A DNA stretch of 64,000 nt. Source: Roseovarius nitratireducens (GTDB taxonomy: Bacteria; Pseudomonadota; Alphaproteobacteria; Rhodobacterales; Rhodobacteraceae). The notes beneath the pieces were generated by a model. The model was not told where the DNA came from, ran no database searches, and saw nothing but the letters and a program-made list of their open reading frames with translations. The stretch spans positions 1-64,000 of the forward strand of contig NZ_PDNI01000074.1 of the NCBI RefSeq assembly GCF_002925845.1, read 5' to 3'. Made by a program: the position numbers and the translations under genes. Below, one piece after another: positions 11,085-20,141 of this stretch. Position 1 is the stretch's first letter, and each line of letters starts with the position of its first letter.

Positions 11085-11645
11085 ATGGCAGAGCCGAAAG
11101 AACAGGGTTTCCTGGACGATATCGAAGAGGCCGCCGCCGAAGAGCGGGATGCGGCGGACACGGAAGTATCGCCGCAGGAGGCCGAAATCGACGCCCTGCG
11201 CGCAGAGCGCGACGCGCTTCAGGACAAGTTCATGCGCGCGCTCGCCGATGCCGAGAATTCGCGCAAGCGGTCTGAAAAGGACCGGCGCGAGGCCGAGAAT
11301 TACGGCGGCTCCCGGCTCGCCCGCGACATGCTGCCGGTGCATGACAATCTCAAGCGCGCGCTTGAGACCATCACCGAGGATCAGCGCGCCGCTTCCGGCG
11401 CCCTTGTCGAGGGGATCGAGCTGACGCTGCGCGAATTGCTCAACGTGTTCGCCAAGCACGGTATCACCGTGATCGACCCGCAAGTGGGCGAACGCTTCGA
11501 TCCGCAGCACCACGAGGCGATGTTCGAGGCCCCCCTGCCCGGCACCAGGGCCGGCGAGATCATCCAGGTCTCGGCGCAGGGCTTCATGCTGCACGACCGC
11601 ATCCTGCGCCCCGCGCAGGTGGGCGTCTCGTCGAACAAGGGCTGA
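11085..11645 (+). CDS. grpE: Nucleotide exchange factor GrpE
   Basis: A 186-residue DnaK co-chaperone that releases ADP. The acidic, flexible N-terminus (1-30) is followed by a long coiled-coil helix containing RALADAENSRKRSEKD. The C-terminal beta domain carries GITVIDPQVGERFDPQHHEA and ends at DRILRPAQVGVS. Length is normal. It is co-transcribed with hrcA and converges with mutS. Confidence 0.96.
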   Translation: MAEPKEQGFLDDIEEAAAEERDAADTEVSPQEAEIDALRAERDALQDKFMRALADAENSRKRSEKDRREAENYGGSRLARDMLPVHDNLKRALETITEDQRAASGALVEGIELTLRELLNVFAKHGITVIDPQVGERFDPQHHEAMFEAPLPGTRAGEIIQVSAQGFMLHDRILRPAQVGVSSNKG

Positions 11646-11651
11646 TCGTAG

Positions 11652-11669
11652 GGCGGGGTTTACCCCGCC
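11652..11669. terminator. Hairpin between convergent grpE and mutS
   Basis: GGCGGGG and CCCCGCC flank TTTA; the stem includes the mutS TAA stop. There is no long T-run on either side, so its strength as an intrinsic terminator is uncertain, but the position between two convergent genes suits a shared end. Confidence 0.45.
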
Positions 11670-14308
11670 GTCCCGGACAAGTCCTTCAATTCATAAATCA
11701 AATCCAGCGCCTCGCGCGGGCTGAGCGTGTCGGGCAGCACCTCGGCCAGCCGCGCCTCTACCTCCGAAGCACGCGGCGCGGGGGCCGCGCTCGGCGGTGT
11801 CGCCGCAAACAGCGGCAGGTCGTCGATCAGCGCCTGCCGCGCCGCGCCGCCCTCGCGCTCGCCCTTTTCCAGCGCGTCGAGCACCACCCGCGCGCGCTCC
11901 ACCACCGTCTCTGGCAGTCCCGCCAGCCGCGCCACCTGCACGCCATAGCTGCGATCCGCCGCGCCGCGCCGCACCTCGTGCAGGAAAATCACCTCACCGC
12001 CATGCTCCTTGACGCTGACCGTGGCATTGGCCACCCGGTCCAGCCGCTCGCTCAGCCGCGTCATCTCGTGGTAATGCGTGGCAAACAGCGCGCGACACCC
12101 ATTCACCTCGTGCAGATGCTCCATCACCGCCCAGGCAATCGACAGCCCGTCATATGTCGCCGTGCCGCGCCCGATCTCGTCGAGGATCACCAGCGCATGC
12201 GCGTCCGCCTGGTTGAGGATCGCCGCGGTCTCGACCATCTCCACCATGAAGGTCGAGCGCCCCCGCGCCAGGTCGTCCGACGCCCCCACCCGGCTGAATA
12301 GCTGGCTGACGATCCCGATATGCGCCGCCCGCGCGGGCACATAGCTGCCCATCTGCGCCAGGAGCGCGATCAGCGCGTTCTGCCGCAGAAAAGTGGATTT
12401 TCCGGCCATGTTCGGCCCGGTCAGCAGCCAGATATCGCTCTCGCCCCCGAGGTCGCAATCATTGGCGATGAACGGCGCGCCACCCTCGCCGCGCAGGGCG
12501 CGTTCCACCACCGGGTGCCGCCCGCCCTCGATATGCAGCGCGCGGCTGTCGTCCACCCGTGGCGCGCACCAGTCCTCGGCCACCGCGATCTCTGCCAGCG
12601 CGGCCGCAAGGTCGATCTCCGCAAGCCCCGCCGCCGCCTCGCCCAGCGGTCCGGCCTGTGCCAGAATCTCCGCCTTCAGGCCATCATAGAGCCGCTTCTC
12701 GATCTCGATCGCCCGCCCTCCCGCGTTCAGGATACGGCTCTCGGTCTCGCTCAGCTCCGGCGTGGTAAAGCGCAACTGGTTGGCCGTGGTCTGGCGATGC
12801 TTGAACGTCTCGTTGAGCGGACCGGCCAGCATCTTCTCGGCATGCGTCGCCGTCACCTCGATGAAATAGCCCAGCACGTTGTTGTGCTTGATCTTGAGCG
12901 AGGCGATCCCCGTCTCCCTGACATACTCTCCCTGCATACGCGCGATCACCCCGCGCCCCTCGTCGCGCAGCTGCCGCACCTCGTCCAGCTCGTCATCGAA
13001 CCCGGCAGCGATAAACCCGCCATCGCGCGCCAGCAGCGGCGGCTCGGCCACCAGCGCCCGGTCGAGCAGGTCGCGCAGCGTATCGTGACCTGTGAGAGCC
13101 GCCACCGCCTCTTGCAGCCGCCCGGGCAGATCGTGACCGTCCAGCCGCGCCGCGATCTCCCCGGCCTGTGCCAGCGCATCGCGCACCGCCGTCAGGTCGC
13201 GCGGCCCGCCCCGGTCAATCCCGAGCCGTGACAGCGCCCGGTCGAGATCGGGCACCTTGCGCAGATCACCGCGCAGATCGTCCCGTAATCGGGACTGTTC
13301 CACCATGAATCCCACGCAATCGAGCCGCGCCTGTACCTCGTCAAGCCCCCGGCTCGGGCTCGACAGCCGCCGCTCAAGCAGCCGTCCGCCCCCCGCCGTC
13401 ACCGTCCGGTCGATCGTGGCAAGCAGCGATCCTGCGCGCCGCCCGTCGGGCCCGTGGGTCAGCTCCAGGCTGCGCCGCGTCGCCGCGTCGATCTGCATCG
13501 CCGACCCCTGCGCCTCGCGCACCGGTGGGCGCAAGAGCGGCAGCTTGCCCCGCTGCGTGATCTCCAGCCATTCGACGATTGCCCCCATCGCGGCGATCTC
13601 GGGCCGGGAGAACGCGCCATAGGCGTCGAGCGTGCCCACCCCGTAGAGCGCACAAAGCCGCGCCTCGGCTCCCGCGCTGTCAAATGCCGCCGCCCCCAGC
13701 GTGGTAAGCGCCGCGCCTGATTCAGACACTATTTCGGCGTAATCCGCCTCCTGCCCCTGCATCACGACAAGCTCGCGCGGCCCCAGCCGCGCCAGTTCAG
13801 CCGCCAGCCGCGCACGTCCCAGCCCCATGACGTGAAACGCGCCGGTAGAGATATCCACCCACGCCAGCGCCCCTTCGCCCCGCACCTCGGCAAAGGCCGC
13901 GAGAAAATTGTGCCGCCGCGCGTCAAGCAGGCTCTCCTCGGTCAGCGTGCCGGGCGTGACCAGCCGCACCACCTCGCGCCGCACCACCGATTTTGAGCCG
14001 CGCTTCTTGGCCTCCGCCGGGTCTTCCATCTGCTCGGCGATGGCCACGCGAAACCCCTTGCGGATGAGCGACAAAAGATACCCTTCGGCGGAATGCACCG
14101 GCACCCCGCACATGGCGATATCCTCGCCCAGGTGCTTGCCCCGCTTGGTCAGCGCGATATCCAGCGCCTCGGCCGCCGCCGCCGCGTCGTCAAAGAACAA
14201 CTCGTAGAAATCACCCATCCGGTAGAACAAGAGCGCATCCGCATGCTGCGCCTTGATCTCCAGGTATTGCGCCATCATCGGCGTTACTGTCGCGTCGGTC
14301 CCGCTCAA
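11660..14308 (-). CDS. mutS: DNA mismatch repair protein MutS
   Basis: An 882-residue mismatch sensor ATPase. The mismatch-reading Phe-x-Glu is F34-Y35-E36 (MGDFYELF). The C-terminal ATPase has Walker A GPNMAGKS (about residue 630), Walker [12 protein letters not shown] and the ATHYHEM signature. A short Pro/Ala-rich linker precedes the C-terminal helices. The start is TTG at 14308, supported by AGGGGG six bases upstream; the next ATG pair (14278) would remove ten residues. The upstream repeat at 14355-14386 lies in its leader. Confidence 0.97.
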   Translation of the reverse strand: MSGTDATVTPMMAQYLEIKAQHADALLFYRMGDFYELFFDDAAAAAEALDIALTKRGKHLGEDIAMCGVPVHSAEGYLLSLIRKGFRVAIAEQMEDPAEAKKRGSKSVVRREVVRLVTPGTLTEESLLDARRHNFLAAFAEVRGEGALAWVDISTGAFHVMGLGRARLAAELARLGPRELVVMQGQEADYAEIVSESGAALTTLGAAAFDSAGAEARLCALYGVGTLDAYGAFSRPEIAAMGAIVEWLEITQRGKLPLLRPPVREAQGSAMQIDAATRRSLELTHGPDGRRAGSLLATIDRTVTAGGGRLLERRLSSPSRGLDEVQARLDCVGFMVEQSRLRDDLRGDLRKVPDLDRALSRLGIDRGGPRDLTAVRDALAQAGEIAARLDGHDLPGRLQEAVAALTGHDTLRDLLDRALVAEPPLLARDGGFIAAGFDDELDEVRQLRDEGRGVIARMQGEYVRETGIASLKIKHNNVLGYFIEVTATHAEKMLAGPLNETFKHRQTTANQLRFTTPELSETESRILNAGGRAIEIEKRLYDGLKAEILAQAGPLGEAAAGLAEIDLAAALAEIAVAEDWCAPRVDDSRALHIEGGRHPVVERALRGEGGAPFIANDCDLGGESDIWLLTGPNMAGKSTFLRQNALIALLAQMGSYVPARAAHIGIVSQLFSRVGASDDLARGRSTFMVEMVETAAILNQADAHALVILDEIGRGTATYDGLSIAWAVMEHLHEVNGCRALFATHYHEMTRLSERLDRVANATVSVKEHGGEVIFLHEVRRGAADRSYGVQVARLAGLPETVVERARVVLDALEKGEREGGAARQALIDDLPLFAATPPSAAPAPRASEVEARLAEVLPDTLSPREALDLIYELKDLSGTAG

Positions 14309-14354
14309 TGCTGCCCCCTGTCGTTGGCGCAGACCTTACAAACCCCCCGGTTCG

Positions 14355-14386
14355 CGCGAAAGCCCCTTCCGCCTTTCGGTTGAGGC
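14355..14386. repeat. 32-bp direct repeat, copy 1 (mutS side)
   Basis: A 32-base stretch identical to 15284-15315 in the same orientation. The two copies flank the HEPN module. Beyond the 32 bases similarity continues weakly towards lower coordinates here: both copies have an AACC-N4-GGTT mini-palindrome close by on the minus strand. It may be an insertion-site duplication or two members of a dispersed intergenic repeat. Confidence 0.9.
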
Positions 14387-14449
14387 CGGGGATATCTATC
14401 GTTCTGGCATGCCTAGCGAGAGCCTCGCTCTCAGCAGCAAAGTTGACCA

Positions 14450-14932
14450 CTACTCACGCCGGAAACGTAGTCCCACGAAGCAAGAAAAAGAGGCGCGTTC
14501 TGAGGAACCCGCCTCCCAGAACGCGCGTAGCTGGGTTTCGGTTGTTTCCAGGTCATTTTTGACAACAGAAAACTTGAACATCTCCAAAGGATGATAATCA
14601 GCCTTTTCTCTCTTATTCTTGAGTGTAATGAAAAGCTTCGAAAAACGAACGATCTCCAAAGAGAAATGCTTGTCTTGGGTTACGGCACGACAACGCTTTT
14701 CTGCATACCCGTGGTCGAGCTGACGATAGAGATTGGTATACGTTTCGATAAACGCCTCGCTGTCCGGGATTGCACCAAGCGGTTCAACAAGAGCCTCGCA
14801 AACGGCATGAAACATAGCGTAGTAAAGATCGCTCGTCGCTCGCCGCAGGTTCGCCTCGTTCCTGGCGTCTGTTTCAGCGATCCGTGCCCGAGCCACGAGC
14901 AGGAGTTGGTCACTCAGCCGCGGTGGGGACAA
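14450..14932 (-). CDS. HEPN-domain protein (UPF0332-like)
   Basis: A 160-residue, mostly helical protein. The segment LRRATSDLYYAMFHAV (29-44) matches the RRAxSxxYYAxFH signature of HEPN proteins, and KREKADYH (107-114) matches the later R..ADY motif and gives Arg108-x5-His114, which fits the RNase-type Rx4-6H pattern. Family knowledge: such HEPN proteins are often toxins paired with a nucleotidyltransferase antitoxin. The likely start is TTG at 14932, inside the upstream gene (23-base overlap); GTG 14893 is an alternative. Base composition is AT-richer than its surroundings, suggesting transfer. The exact subfamily and activity are not shown by sequence alone. Confidence 0.7.
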   Translation of the reverse strand: MSPPRLSDQLLLVARARIAETDARNEANLRRATSDLYYAMFHAVCEALVEPLGAIPDSEAFIETYTNLYRQLDHGYAEKRCRAVTQDKHFSLEIVRFSKLFITLKNKREKADYHPLEMFKFSVVKNDLETTETQLRAFWEAGSSERASFSCFVGLRFRRE

Positions 14933-15194
14933 GGTCGTCGTCTGCCATGAAGTCGATCACCGGAACAGGTAGCTCATCAGAGCGTCCGACTGGCCATACC
15001 GCATCTGTTACGCGCGCCATCTCGTCAACCGTGATACCCTTTTGAGCGTCATATGTGACTTGAATCCAAATCACTGGAGCGCCATCAGCGTTCGGCTTAA
15101 AAATGCACGAAACATCGCGCACCCGCGAGGACCCGAGGACATCACGAACGGCATGAGCAATCTTTTCTGAACTAAGTGAACGAGATTGTTCCAT
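14910..15194 (-). CDS. Small protein of unknown function, partner of the HEPN gene
   Basis: A 94-residue protein I do not recognise. Predicted layout from the residues is helix (SSEKIAHAVRDVLG), two strands (VRDVSCIFKP and VIWIQVTYD), helix (VDEMARVTDAVW), strand (VPVIDFMADDD) and an acidic tail. It precedes and overlaps the HEPN gene by 23 bases, the order common for antitoxin-toxin pairs. There is no clear GSxxRG...DxD nucleotidyltransferase motif, so it is not an ordinary MNT antitoxin. No Shine-Dalgarno is seen before its ATG (15194). Confidence 0.6.
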   Translation of the reverse strand: MEQSRSLSSEKIAHAVRDVLGSSRVRDVSCIFKPNADGAPVIWIQVTYDAQKGITVDEMARVTDAVWPVGRSDELPVPVIDFMADDDLVPTAAE

Positions 15195-15283
15195 AACAAT
15201 ATAGAATCACAAACGCCAACGCATTGGAATCCCTTGTAACAAAGAGTCATCATCCGTTCTGCGAACCTGGTGGTTTCTCCGAA

Positions 15284-15315
15284 CGCGAAAGCCCCTTCCG
15301 CCTTTCGGTTGAGGC
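15284..15315. repeat. 32-bp direct repeat, copy 2 (maeB side)
   Basis: Perfect copy of 14355-14386 in the same orientation, 52 bases upstream of the maeB start. See copy 1. No other copy was noticed in this window. Confidence 0.9.
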
Positions 15316-15366
15316 AAGGCCCGTCCCCCGCTATTGAAGATCGAACATCTCCGAAAAGGCCGTCCC

Positions 15367-17622
15367 ATGACCAACCCCAAATATACCCGCGAAGAGGCGC
15401 TCGCCTTTCACCTCGAGCCGACCCCCGGCAAGTTCGAGATCCAGCCCACCGTGCCAATGACCACGCAGCGCGACCTCAGCCTCGCCTATTCCCCCGGTGT
15501 GGCCGTCCCCTGCGAAGAGATCGCCGCCAATCCCGAGCTTGCCTATGACTACACCAACAAGGGCAACCTCGTCGCCGTCATCTCCAACGGCACCGCGGTG
15601 CTCGGCCTTGGCAATCTCGGCGCGTTGGGCAGCAAGCCGGTGATGGAGGGCAAGGCGGTGCTGTTCAAGCGCTTCGCCGACGTCAATTCCATCGACATCG
15701 AGCTCGACACCGAGGACCCGGATGCCTTCATCAACGCGGTGCGCTTGATGGGGCCCACCTTTGGCGGTATCAACCTCGAGGATATCAAGGCGCCCGAATG
15801 TTTCATCATCGAGCAACAGCTCAAGGCGGTGATGGATATCCCGGTGTTCCACGACGATCAGCACGGCACCGCGGTGATCTGCGCCGCCGGGCTCATCAAC
15901 GCGCTGCATTTGTCGGCGAAAAAGATCGAGGATGTGCGCATCGTGCTCAACGGTGCGGGGGCGGCGGGCATCGCCTGCCTCGAATTGCTGAAATCAATGG
16001 GCGCGCGGCACGAAAACTGCATCATGTGCGACACCAAGGGCGTGATTTACCAGGGCCGCACAGAGGGCATGAACCAGTGGAAATCCGCCCACGCGGTCAA
16101 GACCGGGCTGCGCACCCTAGAAGAGGCGATGAAGGACGCGGACGTGTTCCTCGGCGTGTCGGCCAAGGGCGCGGTGACGCAGGACATGGTCGCCTCGATG
16201 GCCGACAACCCGGTGATCTTCGCCATGGCCAACCCCGATCCCGAGATCACCCCCGAAGACGCCCATGCCGTGCGTCCCGATGCGATCGTGGCCACCGGAC
16301 GGTCGGATTATCCCAACCAGGTCAACAACGTGCTGGGATTCCCCTATCTCTTCCGCGGCGCGCTCGATGTCCATGCCCGCGCCATCAACGACGAGATGAA
16401 GATCGCCTGCGCCGAGGCGCTCGCCCGGCTCGCCCGGCTCGATGTGCCCGACGAGGTGGCGATGGCCTACGGGCGCAAGCTCGCCTTCGGGCGCGATTAC
16501 ATCATCCCCACACCGTTCGATCCGCGGCTCATCCACACCATCCCGCCCGCAGTGGCCCGCGCCGGGATGGAGACGGGGGCCGCCCGCCGCCCGATCGTCG
16601 ACATGGACGCCTACGAGCTGTCGCTCAAGTCGCGCATGGACCCGACCGCCAACATCCTGCGCGGCATCAACGCCCGGGCCCGGCGCGCGCAGGCGCGGAT
16701 GATCTTTGCCGAGGGTGACGATGCGCGCGTTCTGCGCGCCGCCGTGCAGTATCAGCGCACCGGCCTCGGCAAGGCGCTCGTGGTGGGCCGCGACGACGAC
16801 GTCAAGGCCAAGCTCGACGCCATCGGCATGGCCGACGCGGTGCGCGAGCTCGAGGTCGTGAACGCCGCCAAGACCGACCGGCTCGACGAGTACAAGGCGT
16901 TCCTCTACGCGCGCCTGCAACGCAAGGGCTTCGACCGGCAGGATGTCCACCGCCTCGCCGCGCGCGACCGGCACGTGTTCGCCTCGCTGATGCTCGCCCA
17001 CGGGCATGGCGACGCGCTGGTGACCGGGGCCACCCGAAAATCCGCGCATATCCTCGAACGAATCAACCACGTCTTCGACGCCGAAGCCGAGCATGGCGCG
17101 GTGGGCGTGACCGCGCTCTTGCACAAGGGGCGGATCGTGCTCATCGCCGACACCCTGGTGCACGAATGGCCCGACGAGGAGGATCTCGCCACCATCGCCA
17201 CCCGCGGTGCCGACGTCGCGCGCCATCTCGGGCTCGATCCCCGCGTGGCCTTTGTCAGCTTCTCCACCTTCGGCTACCCGCATTCCGAGCGCGCCGAGAA
17301 AATGCACCGCGCTCCGCGCGTGCTGGAACGGCGCGGCGTCGATTTCGAATTCGAGGGCGAGATGACCGTCGATGTGGCGCTCAATGCCCGCGCGCAAGAG
17401 AATTACCCGTTCCAGCGCCTCTCGGGGCCCGCCAACGTGCTCGTGGTGCCCGCGCGCCATTCGGCCTCGATCTCGGTCAAGCTGATGCAAGAGATGGCCG
17501 GGGCCACGGTGATCGGCCCGATCCTTTCGGGCGTCGGCGCCTCGATCCAGATCTGCTCGTCCAACTTCACGTCCAACGACATCCTCAACATGGCGGTGCT
17601 GGCGGCGTGCAAGGTGGGCTGA
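15367..17622 (+). CDS. maeB: NADP-dependent malic enzyme with phosphotransacetylase-like domain
   Basis: A 751-residue two-domain protein. The N-terminal malic enzyme half (about 1-430) converts malate to pyruvate and CO2, with SLAYSPGVAVPC, the nucleotide-binding NGAGAAGIACLELL and the acid cluster FHDDQHGTA. The C-terminal half (about 440-751) resembles phosphate acetyltransferase and is usually regulatory. Length fits the MaeB class. ATG 15367 is chosen with AAAGG upstream; the TTG at 15334 would add a poorly conserved tail. The gene lies just after the second direct repeat. Confidence 0.96.
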   Translation: MTNPKYTREEALAFHLEPTPGKFEIQPTVPMTTQRDLSLAYSPGVAVPCEEIAANPELAYDYTNKGNLVAVISNGTAVLGLGNLGALGSKPVMEGKAVLFKRFADVNSIDIELDTEDPDAFINAVRLMGPTFGGINLEDIKAPECFIIEQQLKAVMDIPVFHDDQHGTAVICAAGLINALHLSAKKIEDVRIVLNGAGAAGIACLELLKSMGARHENCIMCDTKGVIYQGRTEGMNQWKSAHAVKTGLRTLEEAMKDADVFLGVSAKGAVTQDMVASMADNPVIFAMANPDPEITPEDAHAVRPDAIVATGRSDYPNQVNNVLGFPYLFRGALDVHARAINDEMKIACAEALARLARLDVPDEVAMAYGRKLAFGRDYIIPTPFDPRLIHTIPPAVARAGMETGAARRPIVDMDAYELSLKSRMDPTANILRGINARARRAQARMIFAEGDDARVLRAAVQYQRTGLGKALVVGRDDDVKAKLDAIGMADAVRELEVVNAAKTDRLDEYKAFLYARLQRKGFDRQDVHRLAARDRHVFASLMLAHGHGDALVTGATRKSAHILERINHVFDAEAEHGAVGVTALLHKGRIVLIADTLVHEWPDEEDLATIATRGADVARHLGLDPRVAFVSFSTFGYPHSERAEKMHRAPRVLERRGVDFEFEGEMTVDVALNARAQENYPFQRLSGPANVLVVPARHSASISVKLMQEMAGATVIGPILSGVGASIQICSSNFTSNDILNMAVLAACKVG

Positions 17623-17678
17623 CGCAGCGCGTGCCGCGATGCTTGGCGAATGGATATTTCGGGCAAGATGAAGCCCGG

Positions 17679-18347
17679 TCAGGACGCCCCGGCAAACGGG
17701 GCCGCCTCGCCCCACAGCGCCCGCACCCGCGCATCGCGCCCGCAGGCCCGGCGGTAGAGCTTGTAGGCGCTCGCCTTGGTCCGGGGTCCGAACCGGGTGA
17801 GGATGATGTCGCCGCTCTTGTAGTAATCCTGGTGATAGGCCTCTGCCGGCCAGAACCTGCCGAGGTCGCGCACCGGCGTTACGATCTCGCGCCCGAGGTC
17901 GTGGGCCGCCGCCTCGATTGCTGCCTCGGCAAGCGCTTTTTCCGCCGGATCAGTGACGAAAATCGCCGTGGTATAGCTCCCTCCCCGGTCGCAGAACTGT
18001 CCGCCTGCATCGGTCGGGTCGATCGAGCGCAGGAACAGGTGCACCAACGCCTGCCGCGTCACCTGCGCCGGGTCGAACGCGATCCGCACCGCCTCCAGAT
18101 GCCCGGTGCCGCCGCGCGTCACTTCGCGGTAGGTCGGGTTCTCGACCGTTCCCCCGGCAAAGCCCGACTCGGCCCCGAGCACGCCGGCGACCTTCTCGAA
18201 ATCCGCCTCGACGCACCAGAAACAGCCGCCCGCGACCACCAGCGTCTCGCGCTCCGACGCCTCGGCGCCCTTGCCCTGCAGGCACAGCGCCGCCGCGATC
18301 AGCAACGCCAGCATCCCCGCCTTGAGTTCCCGTATTCCGATGATCAT
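17679..18347 (-). CDS. msrA: Exported peptide-methionine (S)-S-oxide reductase MsrA
   Basis: A 222-residue enzyme that reduces methionine-S-sulfoxide in proteins. The catalytic motif GCFWC has Cys42 as nucleophile; further family blocks are GGxYTT-like [10 protein letters not shown] and YHQDYY. A hydrophobic N-terminal stretch (about 8-24) predicts a signal peptide ending near ...GAEA, so it probably acts in the periplasm. ATG 18347 is chosen for the strong GGAGGG eight bases upstream; earlier in-frame ATGs lack one. It converges with maeB. Confidence 0.93.
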   Translation of the reverse strand: MIIGIRELKAGMLALLIAAALCLQGKGAEASERETLVVAGGCFWCVEADFEKVAGVLGAESGFAGGTVENPTYREVTRGGTGHLEAVRIAFDPAQVTRQALVHLFLRSIDPTDAGGQFCDRGGSYTTAIFVTDPAEKALAEAAIEAAAHDLGREIVTPVRDLGRFWPAEAYHQDYYKSGDIILTRFGPRTKASAYKLYRRACGRDARVRALWGEAAPFAGAS

Positions 18348-18495
18348 GACCACACCCTCCTTGCCGCGCCCAAGCATGCCGCGCCGCCCCGTCATGACCA
18401 AGCGACAAGGCCGTGACCTCACGCCTTGTTGAGCGTCGTTTCACCCTTGGCCCCCTCCCGCGCCCCCGCTACCCTCGCCGGGAAAGGAGCGCGCC

Positions 18496-19404
18496 ATGAC
18501 AGATCAGCAAACCACCCACGCCGCCGAGGAGGATGCCCGCAACGCCGATATCCGCATCTGGCTCGATGGCCGCATCGTGCCGAGGGCGCAGGCGCTGGTC
18601 AGCGTCTATGACAGCGGCTTCATGCTGGGCGACGGGGTGTGGGAGGGGCTGCGCCTCTACAACGGCACCTGGGCCTTTGCCGATGAACACCTGGATCGCC
18701 TGTTCGAGGCGGCGCGCGCCATCGACCTCGACATCGGCATGACGCGGCAAGACCTGTTTCAGGCCGTGTTAGAGACACAAGCAGCCAATGATATGACCAC
18801 CGATGCCCATGCCCGCCTGATGGTGACGCGGGGGATCAAGACGCGCCCCTTCCAGCATCCGTCGCTCTCGCGCCAGGGCCCCACCATCGCCATCATCATG
18901 GAGCATTCCACCCCCGCCATCGCCCGCCCCATCCGGCTCGCCACCGTGCCGCATATCCGTGGCCTGCCAATGACGCAGGACCCCAAGCTCAATTCGCATT
19001 CCAAGCTCAATTGCATCCTCGCTTGCATCGCTGCGGAAAAGGCCGGGGCCGACGAGGCGTTGATGCTCGATATCCACGGCTTCGTGAACACCACCAATGC
19101 CTGCAACTTCTTCATCGTCCGCCGCGGCGAGGTCTGGACCTCGACGGGCGATTACTGCATGAACGGCATCACCCGGGCCAAGGTGATCGACCTCTGCCGC
19201 GCGGATGGCATCCCGGTGTATGAGAAGAATTTCTCACTGGTCGAGACCTACGGCGCTGACGAGGCGTTCCTCACCGGCACCTTCGGCGCGCAGACCCCGG
19301 TCGGCGAGATCGACGGCCGCGTGATCGGCGACGGGGTGCAGGGCCCTGTCACGACCCGTATCCAGGACTTCTACAAGGCACTGATCCGGCGCGAAACGGC
19401 TTAA
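18496..19404 (+). CDS. Class IV aminotransferase-like PLP protein
   Basis: A 302-residue fold-type IV PLP enzyme related to D-amino acid and branched-chain aminotransferases. The PLP lysine is Lys170 (SHSKLNCILA). Around 195-204 the segment GFVNTTNACN aligns with the VTEGSSSN block of D-amino acid aminotransferase, so Thr199 sits where a PLP-N1-binding Glu is usual; the chemistry may therefore differ from standard transamination. A close neighbour is the sulfotransferase-like gene at 20142. Substrate unknown. It converges with tpm, with overlapping stops. Confidence 0.8.
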   Translation: MTDQQTTHAAEEDARNADIRIWLDGRIVPRAQALVSVYDSGFMLGDGVWEGLRLYNGTWAFADEHLDRLFEAARAIDLDIGMTRQDLFQAVLETQAANDMTTDAHARLMVTRGIKTRPFQHPSLSRQGPTIAIIMEHSTPAIARPIRLATVPHIRGLPMTQDPKLNSHSKLNCILACIAAEKAGADEALMLDIHGFVNTTNACNFFIVRRGEVWTSTGDYCMNGITRAKVIDLCRADGIPVYEKNFSLVETYGADEAFLTGTFGAQTPVGEIDGRVIGDGVQGPVTTRIQDFYKALIRRETA

Positions 19405-20039
19405 AGAGGGCGCAGCAGCATCGCCTTCTCCCGCGCCGCGACGATCCCCTTGAGACCCCCCGGAACCTCCGCATCGGCCAGCACCTCGATCACATACCGC
19501 GCCCCGTGACAGCGCGCCACCTCCTCCTCGGTGATGGAAAACGGCGGGCCCTCCATCTCCGCCTGGTCGTACTCGAACGTTACCAGCAGTTGCGGCGCGA
19601 CGGCGGTGATCCCGGCCAGGTGCGCGGCATAGCGGCGGCGCATCCCCTCGGGCAGCGCCACCAGCGCCGCCCGGTCATAGACCGCGTCCACCGGGCCGAG
19701 CACGTCCGCCGTGATCTCGAAAATGTCGCCCGCGAAAATGTCGATCCCGTCGGCGGAATAGCGGCGATGCGATCCCGTCGCCGTCACCTCCGGCGTCACC
19801 CCCATTTCGGCGAACAGGTCGCGCACCGCGATCTCGCTCAGCTCCGCCCCCGCCACGCGATAGCCCTGTGACAAAAGCCATGGAATATCAACGGCCTTGC
19901 CACAGAGGGGCAGAAAGATGCGCTGCCCCGGTTTGAGCCCGAGCGCCGCGATATGCGCCTCCAGCATCCGGTTGACGCGGCCCTCGTGAAAGCCAAGCCG
20001 CCCCTCTTGCCACCTGTCATGCCAGAATTGCGCGTCCAT
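19401..20039 (-). CDS. tpm: Thiopurine S-methyltransferase family protein
   Basis: A 212-residue SAM-dependent methyltransferase of the TPMT family. It begins MDAQFWHDRWQEGRLGFH, a family hallmark, followed by FLPLCGKAVDIPWL (SAM-binding motif I) and VYDRAALVALP. In bacteria such enzymes methylate thiols, selenium or tellurium species; the physiological substrate here is unknown. Start ATG 20039 matches relatives. It is divergent from the sulfotransferase-like gene, with 102 bases between. Confidence 0.9.
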   Translation of the reverse strand: MDAQFWHDRWQEGRLGFHEGRVNRMLEAHIAALGLKPGQRIFLPLCGKAVDIPWLLSQGYRVAGAELSEIAVRDLFAEMGVTPEVTATGSHRRYSADGIDIFAGDIFEITADVLGPVDAVYDRAALVALPEGMRRRYAAHLAGITAVAPQLLVTFEYDQAEMEGPPFSITEEEVARCHGARYVIEVLADAEVPGGLKGIVAAREKAMLLRPL

Positions 20040-20141
20040 CGCCCGTGCCCCCTGTATCGTCTGCCCCGATGTGGTAGCAGAGTTGCGGGCAAAGCCAAGC
20101 GCTTGTCGCTCACAAGCCGGGGAGCAAGGGGAGGGCCGGGA

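Larger units (their letters stand above)
14387..15283. other. Repeat-bounded two-gene insertion (HEPN module)
   Basis: About 0.9 kb lies between the two 32-bp repeats and contains exactly two overlapping minus-strand genes. Base composition drops sharply: 14581-14640 has 22 G or C of 60 by my count, against clearly GC-rich mutS and maeB on both sides. No integrase, transposase or tRNA is nearby. The picture is of a small transferred module, probably toxin-antitoxin or defence-like; that function is inference. Confidence 0.6.

Noticed and set aside
14309-14449. Short frames between mutS and the HEPN gene, including ones reading LNRKAEGAFA through the repeat
   Set aside because: The frames arise from the repeat itself and have no ribosome site or family match.
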